Notes under the pieces: generated by a model
Databases searched by the model: none
Told to the model about the DNA's origin: nothing
What the model saw: the letters and a program-made list of their open reading frames with translations, nothing else
Shown here: positions 42,742 to 53,088 of the stretch, piece after piece
Layout of the letters: the number at the start of each line of letters is the position of its first letter
Position numbering within the stretch: position 1 is the first letter of the stretch
Made by a program: the position numbers and the translations under genes
Assembly (NCBI RefSeq): GCF_034113385.1
Contig: NZ_JAXEXL010000009.1
Location: 62,001 to 126,000 of the forward strand
Source of the DNA: Atopobium sp034113385
Lineage (GTDB): Bacteria; Actinomycetota; Coriobacteriia; Coriobacteriales; Atopobiaceae
Direction of reading: 5' to 3'
Length of the DNA stretch: 64,000 nucleotides

Positions 42742-42770
42742 TTGCAACACTAGTTGAGATTCCTTATCTT
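42742..42770 (+). promoter_or_regulatory. Probable promoter of the oligopeptide transport operon
   Basis: TTGCAA (42742-42747) and TATCTT (42765-42770) are 17 bases apart, 40 bases before the oppA start codon. Confidence 0.5.
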
Positions 42771-42809
42771 GGCAGTGAGGACTATTGTTGACTATGAAAG
42801 GGTGGGCGC

Positions 42810-44438
42810 ATGTTGGAGAATTCCTTTAGCCGCCGTAGCTTCCTCAAGGGTTCTGCTGTTGTAGCTGGCGCTGCTGCAACCGCAGGTCTTGCTGGTTGTG
42901 CAGGTACGGGCTCAAACACTGATTCCAAGAAGAAGATTTTTAAATTTGGTCAGGCCAACGCTAAGATGGGCCTCGACATGCAGAAGTCTACGTCTTCTGG
43001 TAGTTCCTCCATTGCAGATTCTATTTTTGAAGCTCCTTTGCGTTGGACCGAGGATAACGAGCTTGTTCCTTGCTTGCTCAAGGAAGTTCCGACGTTTGAG
43101 TCTGACGCACTCACACTTAAGTGCGAGCTTAAAGAGGGTATCAAGTTCCATGATGGTACTACGCTTACCGCAAAGGACGTAAAATACACCTTTGAGCGTA
43201 TGTTTACCCCTACTACGGGTGCTAAGTCCACTTACATGTACGATGTCATCAAGGGTGCTCCCGAGATGTTAGCTGGTACGGCTACCGAGCTTGAGGGTCT
43301 TACCGTTGAGGATGACACTCACTTTACCTTTACGCTTTCTACCCCTATGGTATCGTTCATCAATAACCTTGGCATTTCCTATGCCCATATCTTCCCTAAA
43401 GATGCCTGCGAAAAGGCGGGTACCAAGTGGGGTACTGGTACGGATGTAGTTGGTACTGGTAAGTACAAAGTTAAGTCCAATGATGATACTAACGAGGTTA
43501 TTCTCGAGAAGTTCGCAGAGTACCATGATGGCACTCCTGCCTTGGATGAGGTTCACTACGTCTACTACGATGACCTCAATACAAAACTAAAGGCATTCAA
43601 GAATGGCGACATTGATATGTGCGATTTGGATGCTACGCAGGTAGCCCAGGCCGTTAAGGATCCCGAGCTCAAAGACCTTATCACCAGCTATGATCAGCTT
43701 GGTGTACAGTTCATCAATTTGAACCTCAAGGATGATATGGGCCTGACCGATAAGCGCGTCCGCCAGGCACTTTCTTTGGCTATTAACCGTCAAGAGATGA
43801 TTGACACGATGTTGTCTGGCAAGGGCACCGCCTGCTCTGGTTGGCTTGCTCCTGCAACTCCTGGTTATGACAAGAGTGCTGCTGCTTTTGAGTATGATGC
43901 GGATAAGGCACAGGCGCTTCTTAAAGAGGCTGGCGTAAGTAATCTGAAGCTTTCTGCCAAGGTACGTGCTGGTTTGTCTGAGAAATTGATTACTGCAGTA
44001 CAGGCCTACTGGCAAAAGATTGGCGTAGAGCTGAGCGTTCAGACTGAGGATGCTGGTGTGTGGTCAAGTGACTGGGCAGATGGCAACCTGCAGATTACTT
44101 CTTTGGGTTGGTTCCCGCTGTATGCCGATGCAGATAACCACATGTATACGTATTTTTATAGTAAAAATGCTGCAAAGAAGTCTTCATTCTATAGCAATGA
44201 CGAGTTTGATAAGCTCGTATCTGAAGCACGTACCAGCCAAGATAAAGATCAGCGTGCCGATAATTACAAGCAAGCAGACAACCTGCTTACGCGCGAGGAT
44301 TATGCAACGATTCCTCTGTACTGGCCTAAGGGTTCTTTTGTGGCAAAAGACTACGTTAAGAACGCCAAAGTTGGCAACTTGATTTACCATGCGTTTGATA
44401 TTGATATCGATACCTCTAAGGACGACTACACGGGGTAA
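42810..44438 (+). CDS. oppA: Peptide-binding lipoprotein of an ABC importer, family 5 (542 aa)
   Basis: Extracellular receptor of the importer encoded downstream. The signal region has a twin-arginine type motif SRRSFLK and a lipobox LAGC, so it is probably exported folded by Tat and then lipid-anchored. The mature part has family-5 marks: LKEGIKFHDGTTLTAKDVKYTFERM, FINLNLKDDM, DKRVRQALSLAINRQEMI and YKQADNLLTREDYATIPLYW. The ligand is probably a peptide; the downstream peptidases support this. AAAGGGTGG precedes ATG 42810. A hairpin terminator between it and oppB suggests higher expression of the receptor than of the membrane parts. Confidence 0.92.
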   Translation: MLENSFSRRSFLKGSAVVAGAAATAGLAGCAGTGSNTDSKKKIFKFGQANAKMGLDMQKSTSSGSSSIADSIFEAPLRWTEDNELVPCLLKEVPTFESDALTLKCELKEGIKFHDGTTLTAKDVKYTFERMFTPTTGAKSTYMYDVIKGAPEMLAGTATELEGLTVEDDTHFTFTLSTPMVSFINNLGISYAHIFPKDACEKAGTKWGTGTDVVGTGKYKVKSNDDTNEVILEKFAEYHDGTPALDEVHYVYYDDLNTKLKAFKNGDIDMCDLDATQVAQAVKDPELKDLITSYDQLGVQFINLNLKDDMGLTDKRVRQALSLAINRQEMIDTMLSGKGTACSGWLAPATPGYDKSAAAFEYDADKAQALLKEAGVSNLKLSAKVRAGLSEKLITAVQAYWQKIGVELSVQTEDAGVWSSDWADGNLQITSLGWFPLYADADNHMYTYFYSKNAAKKSSFYSNDEFDKLVSEARTSQDKDQRADNYKQADNLLTREDYATIPLYWPKGSFVAKDYVKNAKVGNLIYHAFDIDIDTSKDDYTG

Positions 44439-44470
44439 GGTATTTGTAACGTCCAAGGTATAACGCATAA

Positions 44471-44502
44471 AAAGGCGCTGCAACAATAAAGCAGCGCCTT
44501 TG
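44471..44502 (+). terminator. Internal (partial) terminator between oppA and oppB
   Basis: AAAGGCGCTGC (44471-44481) pairs perfectly with GCAGCGCCTTT; TTT and then a C/T-rich stretch ending in TTTTTT follow. This likely sets the ratio of receptor to permease transcripts. Confidence 0.75.
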
Positions 44503-44611
44503 TTTCATCTTTTTTGCAGCGTATACAAGCAGTGCATACAAAGAGCTATACCTGGTAGATTTGCATGGGCGTTGAGGCACGTAGTGTCGAGTGAAGGATA
44601 GGAGGGGCCAG

Positions 44612-45547
44612 ATGAGGAGTTTCCTCACAAAGAGGATTTTACAGGCACTAGGCGTTATTTTTTGTATTTCGCTTATTACATTTTTTGTACTGAATATCGT
44701 TCCTGGAGATCCCATTCGCATTATGATGGGCGATATGGCTGACGAGCAAACCATTGCTCAGGTACGACATAACATGGGTCTTGATAAGCCCGTTCCAGAG
44801 CAGTATGTTTCCTGGTTTACGGGAATGGTTCAGGGAGACTTTGGTGTGTCATACACACAGAAGAAACCCGTTGTTGCTCTTATCGCTAAGGCCATTGCTA
44901 TTACGGGAACACTTGCAGGTTTTGCCTATCTTTTTGCGTTGATTTTTGGTTTGGTTATTGGTGTTACTGCCGCGGTTTTTCATGGTAAATGGATTGATCG
45001 CGCTCTTATGGCACTTTCTATTTTGGGCATTTCGGCACCTTCGTTTTGGGTAGCTATTATCGTTCAGATTATCTTTGCACTTACGCTTAAGTGGTTCCCT
45101 CTGTCTGGTGTAAAAACACCTGCTAGCTACGTTCTTCCCGTAATTGCCTTAGGCGCCCAATATGCTGCATCTATTGCTCGTGTAACACGCACCTCTATGT
45201 TGGACGTACTTAATCAAGACTTTATGCGTACTGCAGAAGCCAAAGGACTCAAGCCACGTGCCATCATTTTGGTTCATGGTTTGCGTAATGCCTTGATTCC
45301 CATTATTACCATTGCAGGTACGCAGTTGGGAAATATCCTTACAGGCTCTTTGCTTATAGAATCAGTCTTTGGTATTCCTGGTGTTGGCAAGCTTTTGCTT
45401 GATGCCATTAACGCGCGTGACTTACCTCTGATTGAGGGTGGCGTTATGTACATTGCGTTTATCTGTGTTGTTGTGTATTTGCTCGTAGACATTCTCTACG
45501 CCGTAGTAGATCCACGCATTCGACTCGGAGGGGAGGCAGCAGAATAA
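44612..45547 (+). CDS. oppB: Peptide ABC importer permease, OppB/DppB type (311 aa)
   Basis: Six transmembrane helices; the N-terminal MRSFLTKRILQALGVIFCIS and NIVPGDPIR are typical of DppB. The EAA loop reads RTAEAKGLKPRAIILVHGLR and contacts the ATPases. ATG 44612 is chosen because GGAGG lies at normal distance; a GTG at 44591 lies before that site. The stop overlaps the oppC start by one base, so the two permeases are coupled. Confidence 0.94.
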   Translation: MRSFLTKRILQALGVIFCISLITFFVLNIVPGDPIRIMMGDMADEQTIAQVRHNMGLDKPVPEQYVSWFTGMVQGDFGVSYTQKKPVVALIAKAIAITGTLAGFAYLFALIFGLVIGVTAAVFHGKWIDRALMALSILGISAPSFWVAIIVQIIFALTLKWFPLSGVKTPASYVLPVIALGAQYAASIARVTRTSMLDVLNQDFMRTAEAKGLKPRAIILVHGLRNALIPIITIAGTQLGNILTGSLLIESVFGIPGVGKLLLDAINARDLPLIEGGVMYIAFICVVVYLLVDILYAVVDPRIRLGGEAAE

Positions 45548-46503
45548 TGGCACTGTTTGCGAGTGATAAAAAATCCAAGAAGGTACAGCAGGCCGAACGT
45601 GTTGCCGCGTCCGCTGTGCAAGCCCAGGTAAACGAGCGTACTACTGGTTCTAAAAAGCGTGCAGAAAGCTATTGGGCAGTAAGTTGGAACATCTTTAAAA
45701 AGAACAAGTTAGGTATGTTTTGCCTGTTTGTTGTTGCGGTATTGGTGTTGGTAGCTCTGTTTGCACCGCTGTTGGCGCCTTACAATCCAGATGCACAATC
45801 TTTAGCAGATATGCTGCAGGAGCCTTCTGCTGCACATTTGTTTGGTACCGATGAGTTTGGTCGTGACATTTTGTCACGCGTCATTTATGGCTGTCGGGTA
45901 TCGCTTTCTGTAGGTGTGGTTTCTCAGCTGCTGGCGCTGTTTATTGGCTTCTTTGCTGGTGTGTGTGCCGGATACTTTGGCGGTTGGGTAGATGCCGTTA
46001 TTTCCTTTATCATCCAGGTATTCTCGTCATTTCCCTTCTTGCTCTTTGCCATTGTTGTGATGTTTGTAATGGGGCCCGGACTAACTAACCTGTATGTAGC
46101 CTTAGGCTTGCTCATGTGGACGAGTACTGCACGCTTGGTACGAGGCGATGTCATGCGTCTTAAGGGCTCTGAGTACATCCAATCTTGCATTTTGAGTGGT
46201 GGTAAGAGCTGGCGCATTATTATGAAGCACTTGCTTCCCAACTGTGTGTCTACACTCATTATTGTTTCGACACTGGGCATTCCTAATGCGATTTTGTCTG
46301 AGGCTTCGTTATCATTCTTGGGTTTGGGCGTGCAGCCACCCATGTCTTCTTGGGGACAGATGATTTCTGCATCGCAGCCCTATATTCAATCCAATACCAA
46401 CTATTCAATTGTTCCAGGCTTGGCTGTAATCATTACCGTAATGGCCTTTAATCTTTTGGGCGATGCGTTGCGCGACGCGCTTGATCCCAAGATGCGTTCA
46501 TAG
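45547..46503 (+). CDS. oppC: Peptide ABC importer permease, OppC/DppC type (318 aa)
   Basis: A basic cytoplasmic tail of about 45 residues precedes the OppC-N segment NIFKKNKLGMFCLFVVAVLV. Then come LFGTDEFGRDILSRVIYGCR and the EAA loop RGDVMRLKGSEYIQSCILSG. Six helices in total. It pairs with OppB to form the channel. Start overlaps the oppB stop in TAATG. Confidence 0.95.
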   Translation: MALFASDKKSKKVQQAERVAASAVQAQVNERTTGSKKRAESYWAVSWNIFKKNKLGMFCLFVVAVLVLVALFAPLLAPYNPDAQSLADMLQEPSAAHLFGTDEFGRDILSRVIYGCRVSLSVGVVSQLLALFIGFFAGVCAGYFGGWVDAVISFIIQVFSSFPFLLFAIVVMFVMGPGLTNLYVALGLLMWTSTARLVRGDVMRLKGSEYIQSCILSGGKSWRIIMKHLLPNCVSTLIIVSTLGIPNAILSEASLSFLGLGVQPPMSSWGQMISASQPYIQSNTNYSIVPGLAVIITVMAFNLLGDALRDALDPKMRS

Positions 46504-46514
46504 GGGGAGGAAAC

Positions 46515-47612
46515 ATGACCGAAGAAAAGAAAAAACATGTGACTAACTCCGATGTCGTGGCTCAGGAGTATGCAGCACTGGCAGAAGATTTGGTGGATGA
46601 GCGCCTCAGGGAGGGCGGTCGTCGTGAGGTATTGCTGCGCGTCAAGGACCTAAGCGTTACCCTCTTTACTGAAGACGGGGCACTTCCAGCCATTACGGAT
46701 TTGTCGTTTATCATGCGCAAGGGAGAAACCCTTGCCGTTGTAGGAGAATCCGGCTGTGGTAAATCTATGACTGCCTTAGCCGTTATGGGGTTGTTGCCCA
46801 CACCTCCCGCAAAGATTACGAATGGTTCTATTGAGCTCTCTGGTGTAGACATGACCAAACTAACACCTGATGAGATGCGTCAATATCGTGGCAACAAGCT
46901 CGGCATGATTTTCCAAGAGCCTATGACGTCGCTTAATCCTGTTATGACTGCAGGCAAACAAATCCGCGAAGGAATCTTAGCCCATAACGCTCATATGAGC
47001 AAAAAGGAAGCAGATACGCGTGCGCTTCAGATGATTAAACTGGTTGGCATTCCTGCTCCCGAGAAGGTTTTTAAGAGTTATCCGCATGAGCTTTCTGGTG
47101 GCATGCGTCAGCGCATCATGATTGCAATGGCATTGGCTTGTCAGCCTGAATTGCTTATTTGTGATGAGCCAACCACTGCGTTGGATGTAACCATTCAGGC
47201 CCAGATTTTGCAGCTCATTGATCGTATGCGCGCAGAGCTTGGTACAGCTGTCATGCTTATTACGCATGATATGGGTGTTGTGTCCGAGATGGCAGACTGG
47301 GTGTTGGTTATGTATGCGGGACACAAGGTGGAGTACACTGTGGCGCCCGAGCTCTTTACTAATCCGCTTCATCCGTATTCCAAAGGGCTTATCGACTCTA
47401 TTCCTTCGCTTGATTCTGCCGTAGATACCTTGTATGCCATTCCTGGTAACGTTCCCATGTTGGCAGAGATGCCTGATGGTTGTCCATTTCATCCGCGTTG
47501 TCCCTTTGCAAAAGATATTTGTCGCAGGCATGCTCCTCAGTTTAAGACGGTTAAGGGCGATAAAAACCACAGGGTTGCCTGTTGGATGTATACCGAAAGC
47601 TGGGGTGAGTAG
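46515..47612 (+). CDS. oppD: Peptide ABC importer ATPase, OppD/DppD type (365 aa)
   Basis: Walker A GESGCGKSMTA, Q-loop IFQEPMTSLNPVM, signature LSGGMRQRIMIAMALA, Walker B LLICDEPTTALDVTIQ and the switch ITHDMG are intact. The C-terminal oligopeptide extension holds cysteines in CPFHPRCPFAKDIC, which in related ATPases bind an Fe-S cluster. A 40-residue charged N-tail precedes the ABC domain. GGGGGAGG precedes ATG 46515. OppF begins 2 bp after the stop. Confidence 0.95.
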   Translation: MTEEKKKHVTNSDVVAQEYAALAEDLVDERLREGGRREVLLRVKDLSVTLFTEDGALPAITDLSFIMRKGETLAVVGESGCGKSMTALAVMGLLPTPPAKITNGSIELSGVDMTKLTPDEMRQYRGNKLGMIFQEPMTSLNPVMTAGKQIREGILAHNAHMSKKEADTRALQMIKLVGIPAPEKVFKSYPHELSGGMRQRIMIAMALACQPELLICDEPTTALDVTIQAQILQLIDRMRAELGTAVMLITHDMGVVSEMADWVLVMYAGHKVEYTVAPELFTNPLHPYSKGLIDSIPSLDSAVDTLYAIPGNVPMLAEMPDGCPFHPRCPFAKDICRRHAPQFKTVKGDKNHRVACWMYTESWGE

Positions 47613-47614
47613 GC

Positions 47615-48685
<1,071 letters not shown>

Positions 48686-48704
48686 GTGTATCAAAGGTGA
48701 ATGG

Positions 48705-48731
48705 TAGGGCCCGTGTATAGAGCGGGCCCTA
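48705..48731. repeat. Intercistronic hairpin between oppF and pepT
   Basis: TAGGGCCCG (48705-48713) pairs perfectly with CGGGCCCTA (48723-48731). No T run follows. It may protect the opp mRNA end or reduce read-through into pepT. The pepT ribosome site GAGAGG lies nine bases after it. Confidence 0.6.
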
Positions 48732-48750
48732 TCGCTATGAGAGGTTTGTC

Positions 48751-50022
48751 ATGAGTGATGTTGTTGATCGCTTTATAAAGTATTGTGAAGTTGCCTCACA
48801 ATCCAATCCTTTAACTGCAGACAAGGTGCCTTCCACACCTGGTCAGTTTGATATGGCTCAGGTGATTGCTGCAGATTTGGAAGAATTGGGCGCTCAAGAT
48901 GTAACGGTAGATGAGCATGCGTATCTTACAGCTCATTGGCCTGCATCGCCAGAGGCTCAAGAGTTGCCTGCGTTGGGTTTATGTTGTCATTTAGACACTG
49001 CTTGGCAAAGCTATGGCAATCCGGTTCATCCTCACATTATGCATTACGAAGGTGGCAAGCTTATCATTGGTACTGATCGTGATGGTAAAGAAGTTTACGT
49101 TTCTCCTCAGACTAATGCGCACCTTGCCAATATGGTGGGCTGGGATCTTATCACTACAGATGGTACTTCTTTGCTAGGTGGTGATGATAAGGCCGGTATA
49201 GCTATGATTGTCTCATTGCTTGCACGTCTGAAAGATAATCCCTCGCTGCCTCATCCACGCATTGCGATTGCGTTTGTGCCTGACGAAGAGATTGGTCATG
49301 GCGCTGCTTTGTTGGATCTTAAGAAGTTTGGTGCAAGTTTTGGCTATACCATTGATGGTGGCCCGCTGGGCGAGTTTTGCTATGAAACCTTTAATGCTGC
49401 CGAGGTAAACGTACGCGCCAAGGGCTTGTCTGTTCATACGGGTACTGCCAAGGGTGTCATGATTAACGCTTCCGAGGCTCTTATGAAGTTCCATCAGATG
49501 ATTCCTGCTCAGGAGCGTCCTGAGTATACTGAGGGCTATGATGGCTTTTACTATCTGGAACGTATGAGCGGTGATTGTGAACAAGCCAAGGCAGACTATA
49601 TCATTCGCGATCATGACCAAGCGTTGGTAGAGAAGCGCAAGAAGACCATGCGTGATGCAGCTGCCTTTATGAATTTACAGTATGGTCAGGACGTGATAAC
49701 GGTTGAGGCTCATGACCAATATCACAATCTGGCAGACGTAGTTACCAAACCAGAGTATAAGCATCTGATTGATAATGCACGAAGTGCCTATGCGCATATC
49801 AATACAGAAATGACCTGTATTCCCATGCGTGGCGGTACCGATGGCAGCCAGTTATCTTTCCGTGGATTTGCCTGTGCTAATTTGTCTGCCTGCTACTATA
49901 ACGCGCATGGTGTGCGTGAGTTTGTACCCGTGCCTGAGTTGGAAGCAATGGTAGATATGTTGCAAGAGCTGGTTGCGCTGTATGCAAAGCCTCAAACATC
50001 AGTTCAAACACCAGCTCAGTAA
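48751..50022 (+). CDS. pepT: Peptidase T, tripeptide aminopeptidase (423 aa)
   Basis: M20B metallopeptidase that removes the N-terminal residue of tripeptides in the cytoplasm. Zinc-site elements: CCHLDTA, GGDDKAG (bridging Asp), PDEEIGHG (catalytic Glu pair), YTIDGGPLGE, and the C-terminal IPMRGGTDGSQLSFRG. Length is normal. It follows the opp operon directly and so probably processes imported peptides. Note AVEVNVRAKGLSVHTGTAKG is the dimerisation-domain start typical of PepT (read here as AEVNVRAKG). Confidence 0.95.
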   Translation: MSDVVDRFIKYCEVASQSNPLTADKVPSTPGQFDMAQVIAADLEELGAQDVTVDEHAYLTAHWPASPEAQELPALGLCCHLDTAWQSYGNPVHPHIMHYEGGKLIIGTDRDGKEVYVSPQTNAHLANMVGWDLITTDGTSLLGGDDKAGIAMIVSLLARLKDNPSLPHPRIAIAFVPDEEIGHGAALLDLKKFGASFGYTIDGGPLGEFCYETFNAAEVNVRAKGLSVHTGTAKGVMINASEALMKFHQMIPAQERPEYTEGYDGFYYLERMSGDCEQAKADYIIRDHDQALVEKRKKTMRDAAAFMNLQYGQDVITVEAHDQYHNLADVVTKPEYKHLIDNARSAYAHINTEMTCIPMRGGTDGSQLSFRGFACANLSACYYNAHGVREFVPVPELEAMVDMLQELVALYAKPQTSVQTPAQ

Positions 50023-50079
50023 TCAGTTTAGAGGAGCTACACGCTGGCGCCGTATAGAAACCAAAGAAACGAGAACGCT

Positions 50080-51135
50080 ATGACCTATGACATTGATGCT
50101 CAGTATCTGATTGATACCACCCGCAAGCTCATTGAAGTGGATAGCCCTGTTGGCTATTATCCAGAAATCCATGCATATCTTGCACAGATACTGGAGCACA
50201 TGGGATACAGCATGTATACGGATAATAAAGCTACTGCATATGTACGGGTGCCTGGCAAGGATTCCAGCAAGACCGTATGTTTGGGAGCTCACCTAGATAC
50301 CATTGGTCTTATCGTCCGAGGCTTTAATGATGATGGCAGCTTGCGCGTGCGTCAACTTGGTGGTATCAATTACCACTCCATTGAAGGAGAGACCGTTCGC
50401 ATTCATTGCCGCAATGGTAACGCGGTAGATGGTCAGGTTATTTGTAATAAGCATTCCGTACATGTTTTTGCAGACTGCCGAGAAACCCCACGCGATGAAG
50501 ACCATATGTCCATTTCTATTATTGGTGACGTCAAGACTGCCGATGACGCCCGTTCTTTAGGGATAACCCCTGGTGCCGTTGTGGCTGTTGATCCTCATTT
50601 TGTGTCGTATGACAATGGTTATATGGTCGGTCGTTATATTGACGATAAGGCCGCAGTAGCTGTGCTTTTAGACACACTGCAATGGTTAAAGCAGACGGGG
50701 GAAGTCCCTGCGTTTGATACGTTATTTGCATTTCCTATTTTTGAAGAGATTGGCCATGGTGGTGCCTTTGTTCCTGACGAGGTAAGCGAGTATGTGGCAT
50801 TGGATATTACCTTGATTGGGCCAGATTATGATGGTGATGAGCACTCTGTGGGCATCATTGTTTCTGATGCGCGCGGACCGTATGACTGGGAACTGTCTAA
50901 TCAGCTTATTGGTGCTGCTCAGAACGTGTGCGATGCAGGCAAATGGAATACGCAAGTTTGCTTCCACTATTCCACGGATGCTTCTGCTGCTTATTGCCTT
51001 GGCAATAATATGAAGAGTGGTGCTTTTGGTATGGCCTGCCTTAACACCCATGGTCGCGAGCGTTGTCATGTAGATGCTTTACTACAAACTGCCAAGCTTA
51101 CCCGCGCGTATGTAACAGGTGTGCATCTAAAATAG
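50080..51135 (+). CDS. M42 family aminopeptidase (351 aa)
   Basis: Glutamyl/deblocking aminopeptidase family, usually large cytoplasmic complexes. Metal ligands: His in GAHLDTIG, Asp in GRYIDDKAAV (bridging), catalytic Glu pair in IFEEIGHGGA, and a C-terminal His in THGRERCHVDAL. The inserted PDZ-like domain (about 70-170) is present. The ribosome site before ATG 50080 is weak (GAGAACGCT). It follows pepT by 57 bp and would act on the same peptide pool; a terminator lies downstream. Confidence 0.92.
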   Translation: MTYDIDAQYLIDTTRKLIEVDSPVGYYPEIHAYLAQILEHMGYSMYTDNKATAYVRVPGKDSSKTVCLGAHLDTIGLIVRGFNDDGSLRVRQLGGINYHSIEGETVRIHCRNGNAVDGQVICNKHSVHVFADCRETPRDEDHMSISIIGDVKTADDARSLGITPGAVVAVDPHFVSYDNGYMVGRYIDDKAAVAVLLDTLQWLKQTGEVPAFDTLFAFPIFEEIGHGGAFVPDEVSEYVALDITLIGPDYDGDEHSVGIIVSDARGPYDWELSNQLIGAAQNVCDAGKWNTQVCFHYSTDASAAYCLGNNMKSGAFGMACLNTHGRERCHVDALLQTAKLTRAYVTGVHLK

Positions 51136-51210
51136 CTGATTCACCTCGTATTACAAATAATAGCTGTAACTGTTACACGTTGATTTTGTAAAATAACGAT
51201 TACAAGATGA

Positions 51211-51242
51211 AAAAGGGGACCAATTTTATTGGTTCCCTTTTT
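51211..51242 (+). terminator. Terminator after the M42 peptidase gene
   Basis: A stem from AAAAGGGGACCAA (51211-51223) and TTGGTTCCCTTTT, with one G-U pair, is followed by T-rich sequence. It closes the peptide-use cluster. Confidence 0.85.
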
Positions 51243-51347
51243 ATAATGCATGTAAATACTCCCGAATTTGGGGAATATAATCCGTACGTTTAGGCATGGT
51301 GTAAATGGGCTGGTATATCCAGTCTTTACTTTTGAGAGGAATACCCC

Positions 51348-52322
51348 ATGAAGAAGTTTACGAGCATGATGATGAATAGGCGCCAGGCTGTTGCTCTTGG
51401 CTTGGGTGCAGCGGCAACTACTGCTGTTGTAACGCTTGCTGGCTGCAGTGAAGGCAAGGAAATTAAAAAAGACTCTGATACCAAAAACGCTTCCCCCGAG
51501 CTCGATGTTAAGGCATATGATGAGCTCATTTCTAAGGGCTCTACTGCCTCTGACTCTGAAATTAATGCTTCTGAGTGGGCAAAGAAGGTTAAGGCTGCTG
51601 GTACCCTTCGTGTTGGTGGTACCAAGACCTCTACCTTGTTTGCTTTGCTTAATGAGAAGGACAATGCCATTCGTGGCTTTGATGCTGGCTTATATGCACT
51701 ACTGACTCGGTATATTCTTGGTGATCAAACTAAAAGTGAGGTTACTCAGGTAACTTCTGATACTCGTGAGTCAGTACTTCAAAATGATCAGGTAGATGCC
51801 GTATTTGCTACCTATACCATCAATGATGAGCGCAAGAAGGTTATCTCGTTTGCTGGCCCTTATTACACCTCTCAGCAAGGTATTTTGGTAAAGGCAGACA
51901 ATAAAGACATTAATGGTGTGGATGACTTGGCAGGCAAAACGGTTGCTGCACAGTCTGGCTCCACTGGTCCTTCTATCCTAGAAGAGCTTGCACCTAAGGC
52001 AAAGGTGCAGGAGTTTAGTACGGACGAGGAGGCTCGTACCGCGCTTGAGCAAGGTCGTGTAGATGCCTACGTTATTGACATTACCCTGCAAACTGGCGCT
52101 ATGGTAAAGAATCCTGGCAAGTATCGTCTTGCAGGCGATACCTTTGGTCCTAAGGATAACTATGGTGTTGGCTTACCCCTTAATTCTGATGGCGTTGCGT
52201 TTGTTAACGGTTTCTTGAAGAAGGTTATAGAGGACGGTACCTGGGCTAAGCTTTGGAAGATTTGCATTGGTGACCGCGCTGGTATTTCTCAGACGCCTGA
52301 TGCTCCTGTTATTGAAGGCTAA
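51348..52322 (+). CDS. Amino-acid-binding lipoprotein of an ABC importer, family 3 (324 aa)
   Basis: The signal region has NRRQAVALG (possible twin-arginine) and lipobox LAGC near residue 34. A 40-residue polar linker leads to the family-3 domain, with AGTLRVGGTKTSTLF, GFDAGLYALLTRYILG, DAVFATYTINDERKKVISFAGPYYTS, LAGKTVAAQSGST and YGVGLPLNSDG. This resembles GluB-type receptors of glutamate, aspartate or cystine. The ligand cannot be fixed by eye. GAGAGG precedes ATG 51348. A terminator separates it from the permeases. Confidence 0.92.
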   Translation: MKKFTSMMMNRRQAVALGLGAAATTAVVTLAGCSEGKEIKKDSDTKNASPELDVKAYDELISKGSTASDSEINASEWAKKVKAAGTLRVGGTKTSTLFALLNEKDNAIRGFDAGLYALLTRYILGDQTKSEVTQVTSDTRESVLQNDQVDAVFATYTINDERKKVISFAGPYYTSQQGILVKADNKDINGVDDLAGKTVAAQSGSTGPSILEELAPKAKVQEFSTDEEARTALEQGRVDAYVIDITLQTGAMVKNPGKYRLAGDTFGPKDNYGVGLPLNSDGVAFVNGFLKKVIEDGTWAKLWKICIGDRAGISQTPDAPVIEG

Positions 52323-52369
52323 GACAGGACTGCTTGTATAGCATACAGAATCTCTGTTTAGGTATATAA

Positions 52370-52408
52370 GGCCCTTCGTGATTCTATAATGCACGGAGGG
52401 CCGTTATT
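52370..52408 (+). terminator. Internal terminator between receptor and permease genes
   Basis: GGCCCTTCGTG (52370-52380) pairs with CACGGAGGGCC (52392-52402) with one G-U pair; the following T run is short and interrupted. As in the opp operon it probably lowers permease expression relative to the receptor. Confidence 0.7.
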
Positions 52409-52428
52409 ACATTTTGGGGAGGTGTACC

Positions 52429-53088
52429 TTGAGTTTTTCGGAGCTTATTTCTTTATATGGTGACTTGTATATCCAAGCACTGCTCACTACGTGGTCTATG
52501 ACACTTGTCTCATTTGCTTGCGTCATGCTTGTATCGATATTCATTACCATATTGCGCGTAAGCCCCATTGCGCCTTTGCGCAAAGTGGGAGACTTATATG
52601 TACAGATATTCCGTAATATTCCAGGCATCTCTTTGCTGGTTATTTGTGTATATGCGCTGCCTAATCTCAAGGTAGTACTTGATTATCGTGAATGCGTTAT
52701 CGTTACCACGGTACTCATTGCCTCTGCGTTTGGCTCTGCCAACTTTATGAGTGGTATCAATACCATTGGTGTAGGTCAGATTGAAGCGGCGCGTTCCTTG
52801 GGGTTATCTTTTATGCAAATGCTGCGCCTTGTGGTAATTCCCCAAGCGTTGCGTTCGGCCATTTTACCTATGACCAATCTGTTTATTGCAGTCATGCTTA
52901 CAACGGCCTTAGGCTCACAGGTGCCGCTTTCTCCCAATGAACTTACAGGTTTAGTTTCCTTTATTAACACACGCTCTGTTGGTGGTATTTTGCCCTTCAT
53001 GATTTCTGCTTTGGGCTATGCACTTACGGCGTTTGTCATTGGTTTTGCTGGCGATAAGCTCGATAAGAAAGTGAGGATTAAGCGATGA
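52429..53088 (+). CDS. Amino-acid ABC importer permease 1 (219 aa)
   Basis: A HisM/GluC-type permease with about five helices: ALLTTWSMTLVSFACVMLVS at the N-terminus, PLRKVGDLYVQIFRNIPGIS and the EAA loop IEAARSLGLSFMQMLRLVVI. The start is TTG 52429: GGGGAGG lies six bases upstream, while a TTG at 52414 overlaps that site. Its end overlaps the second permease by 4 bp (ATGA). Confidence 0.92.
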   Translation: MSFSELISLYGDLYIQALLTTWSMTLVSFACVMLVSIFITILRVSPIAPLRKVGDLYVQIFRNIPGISLLVICVYALPNLKVVLDYRECVIVTTVLIASAFGSANFMSGINTIGVGQIEAARSLGLSFMQMLRLVVIPQALRSAILPMTNLFIAVMLTTALGSQVPLSPNELTGLVSFINTRSVGGILPFMISALGYALTAFVIGFAGDKLDKKVRIKR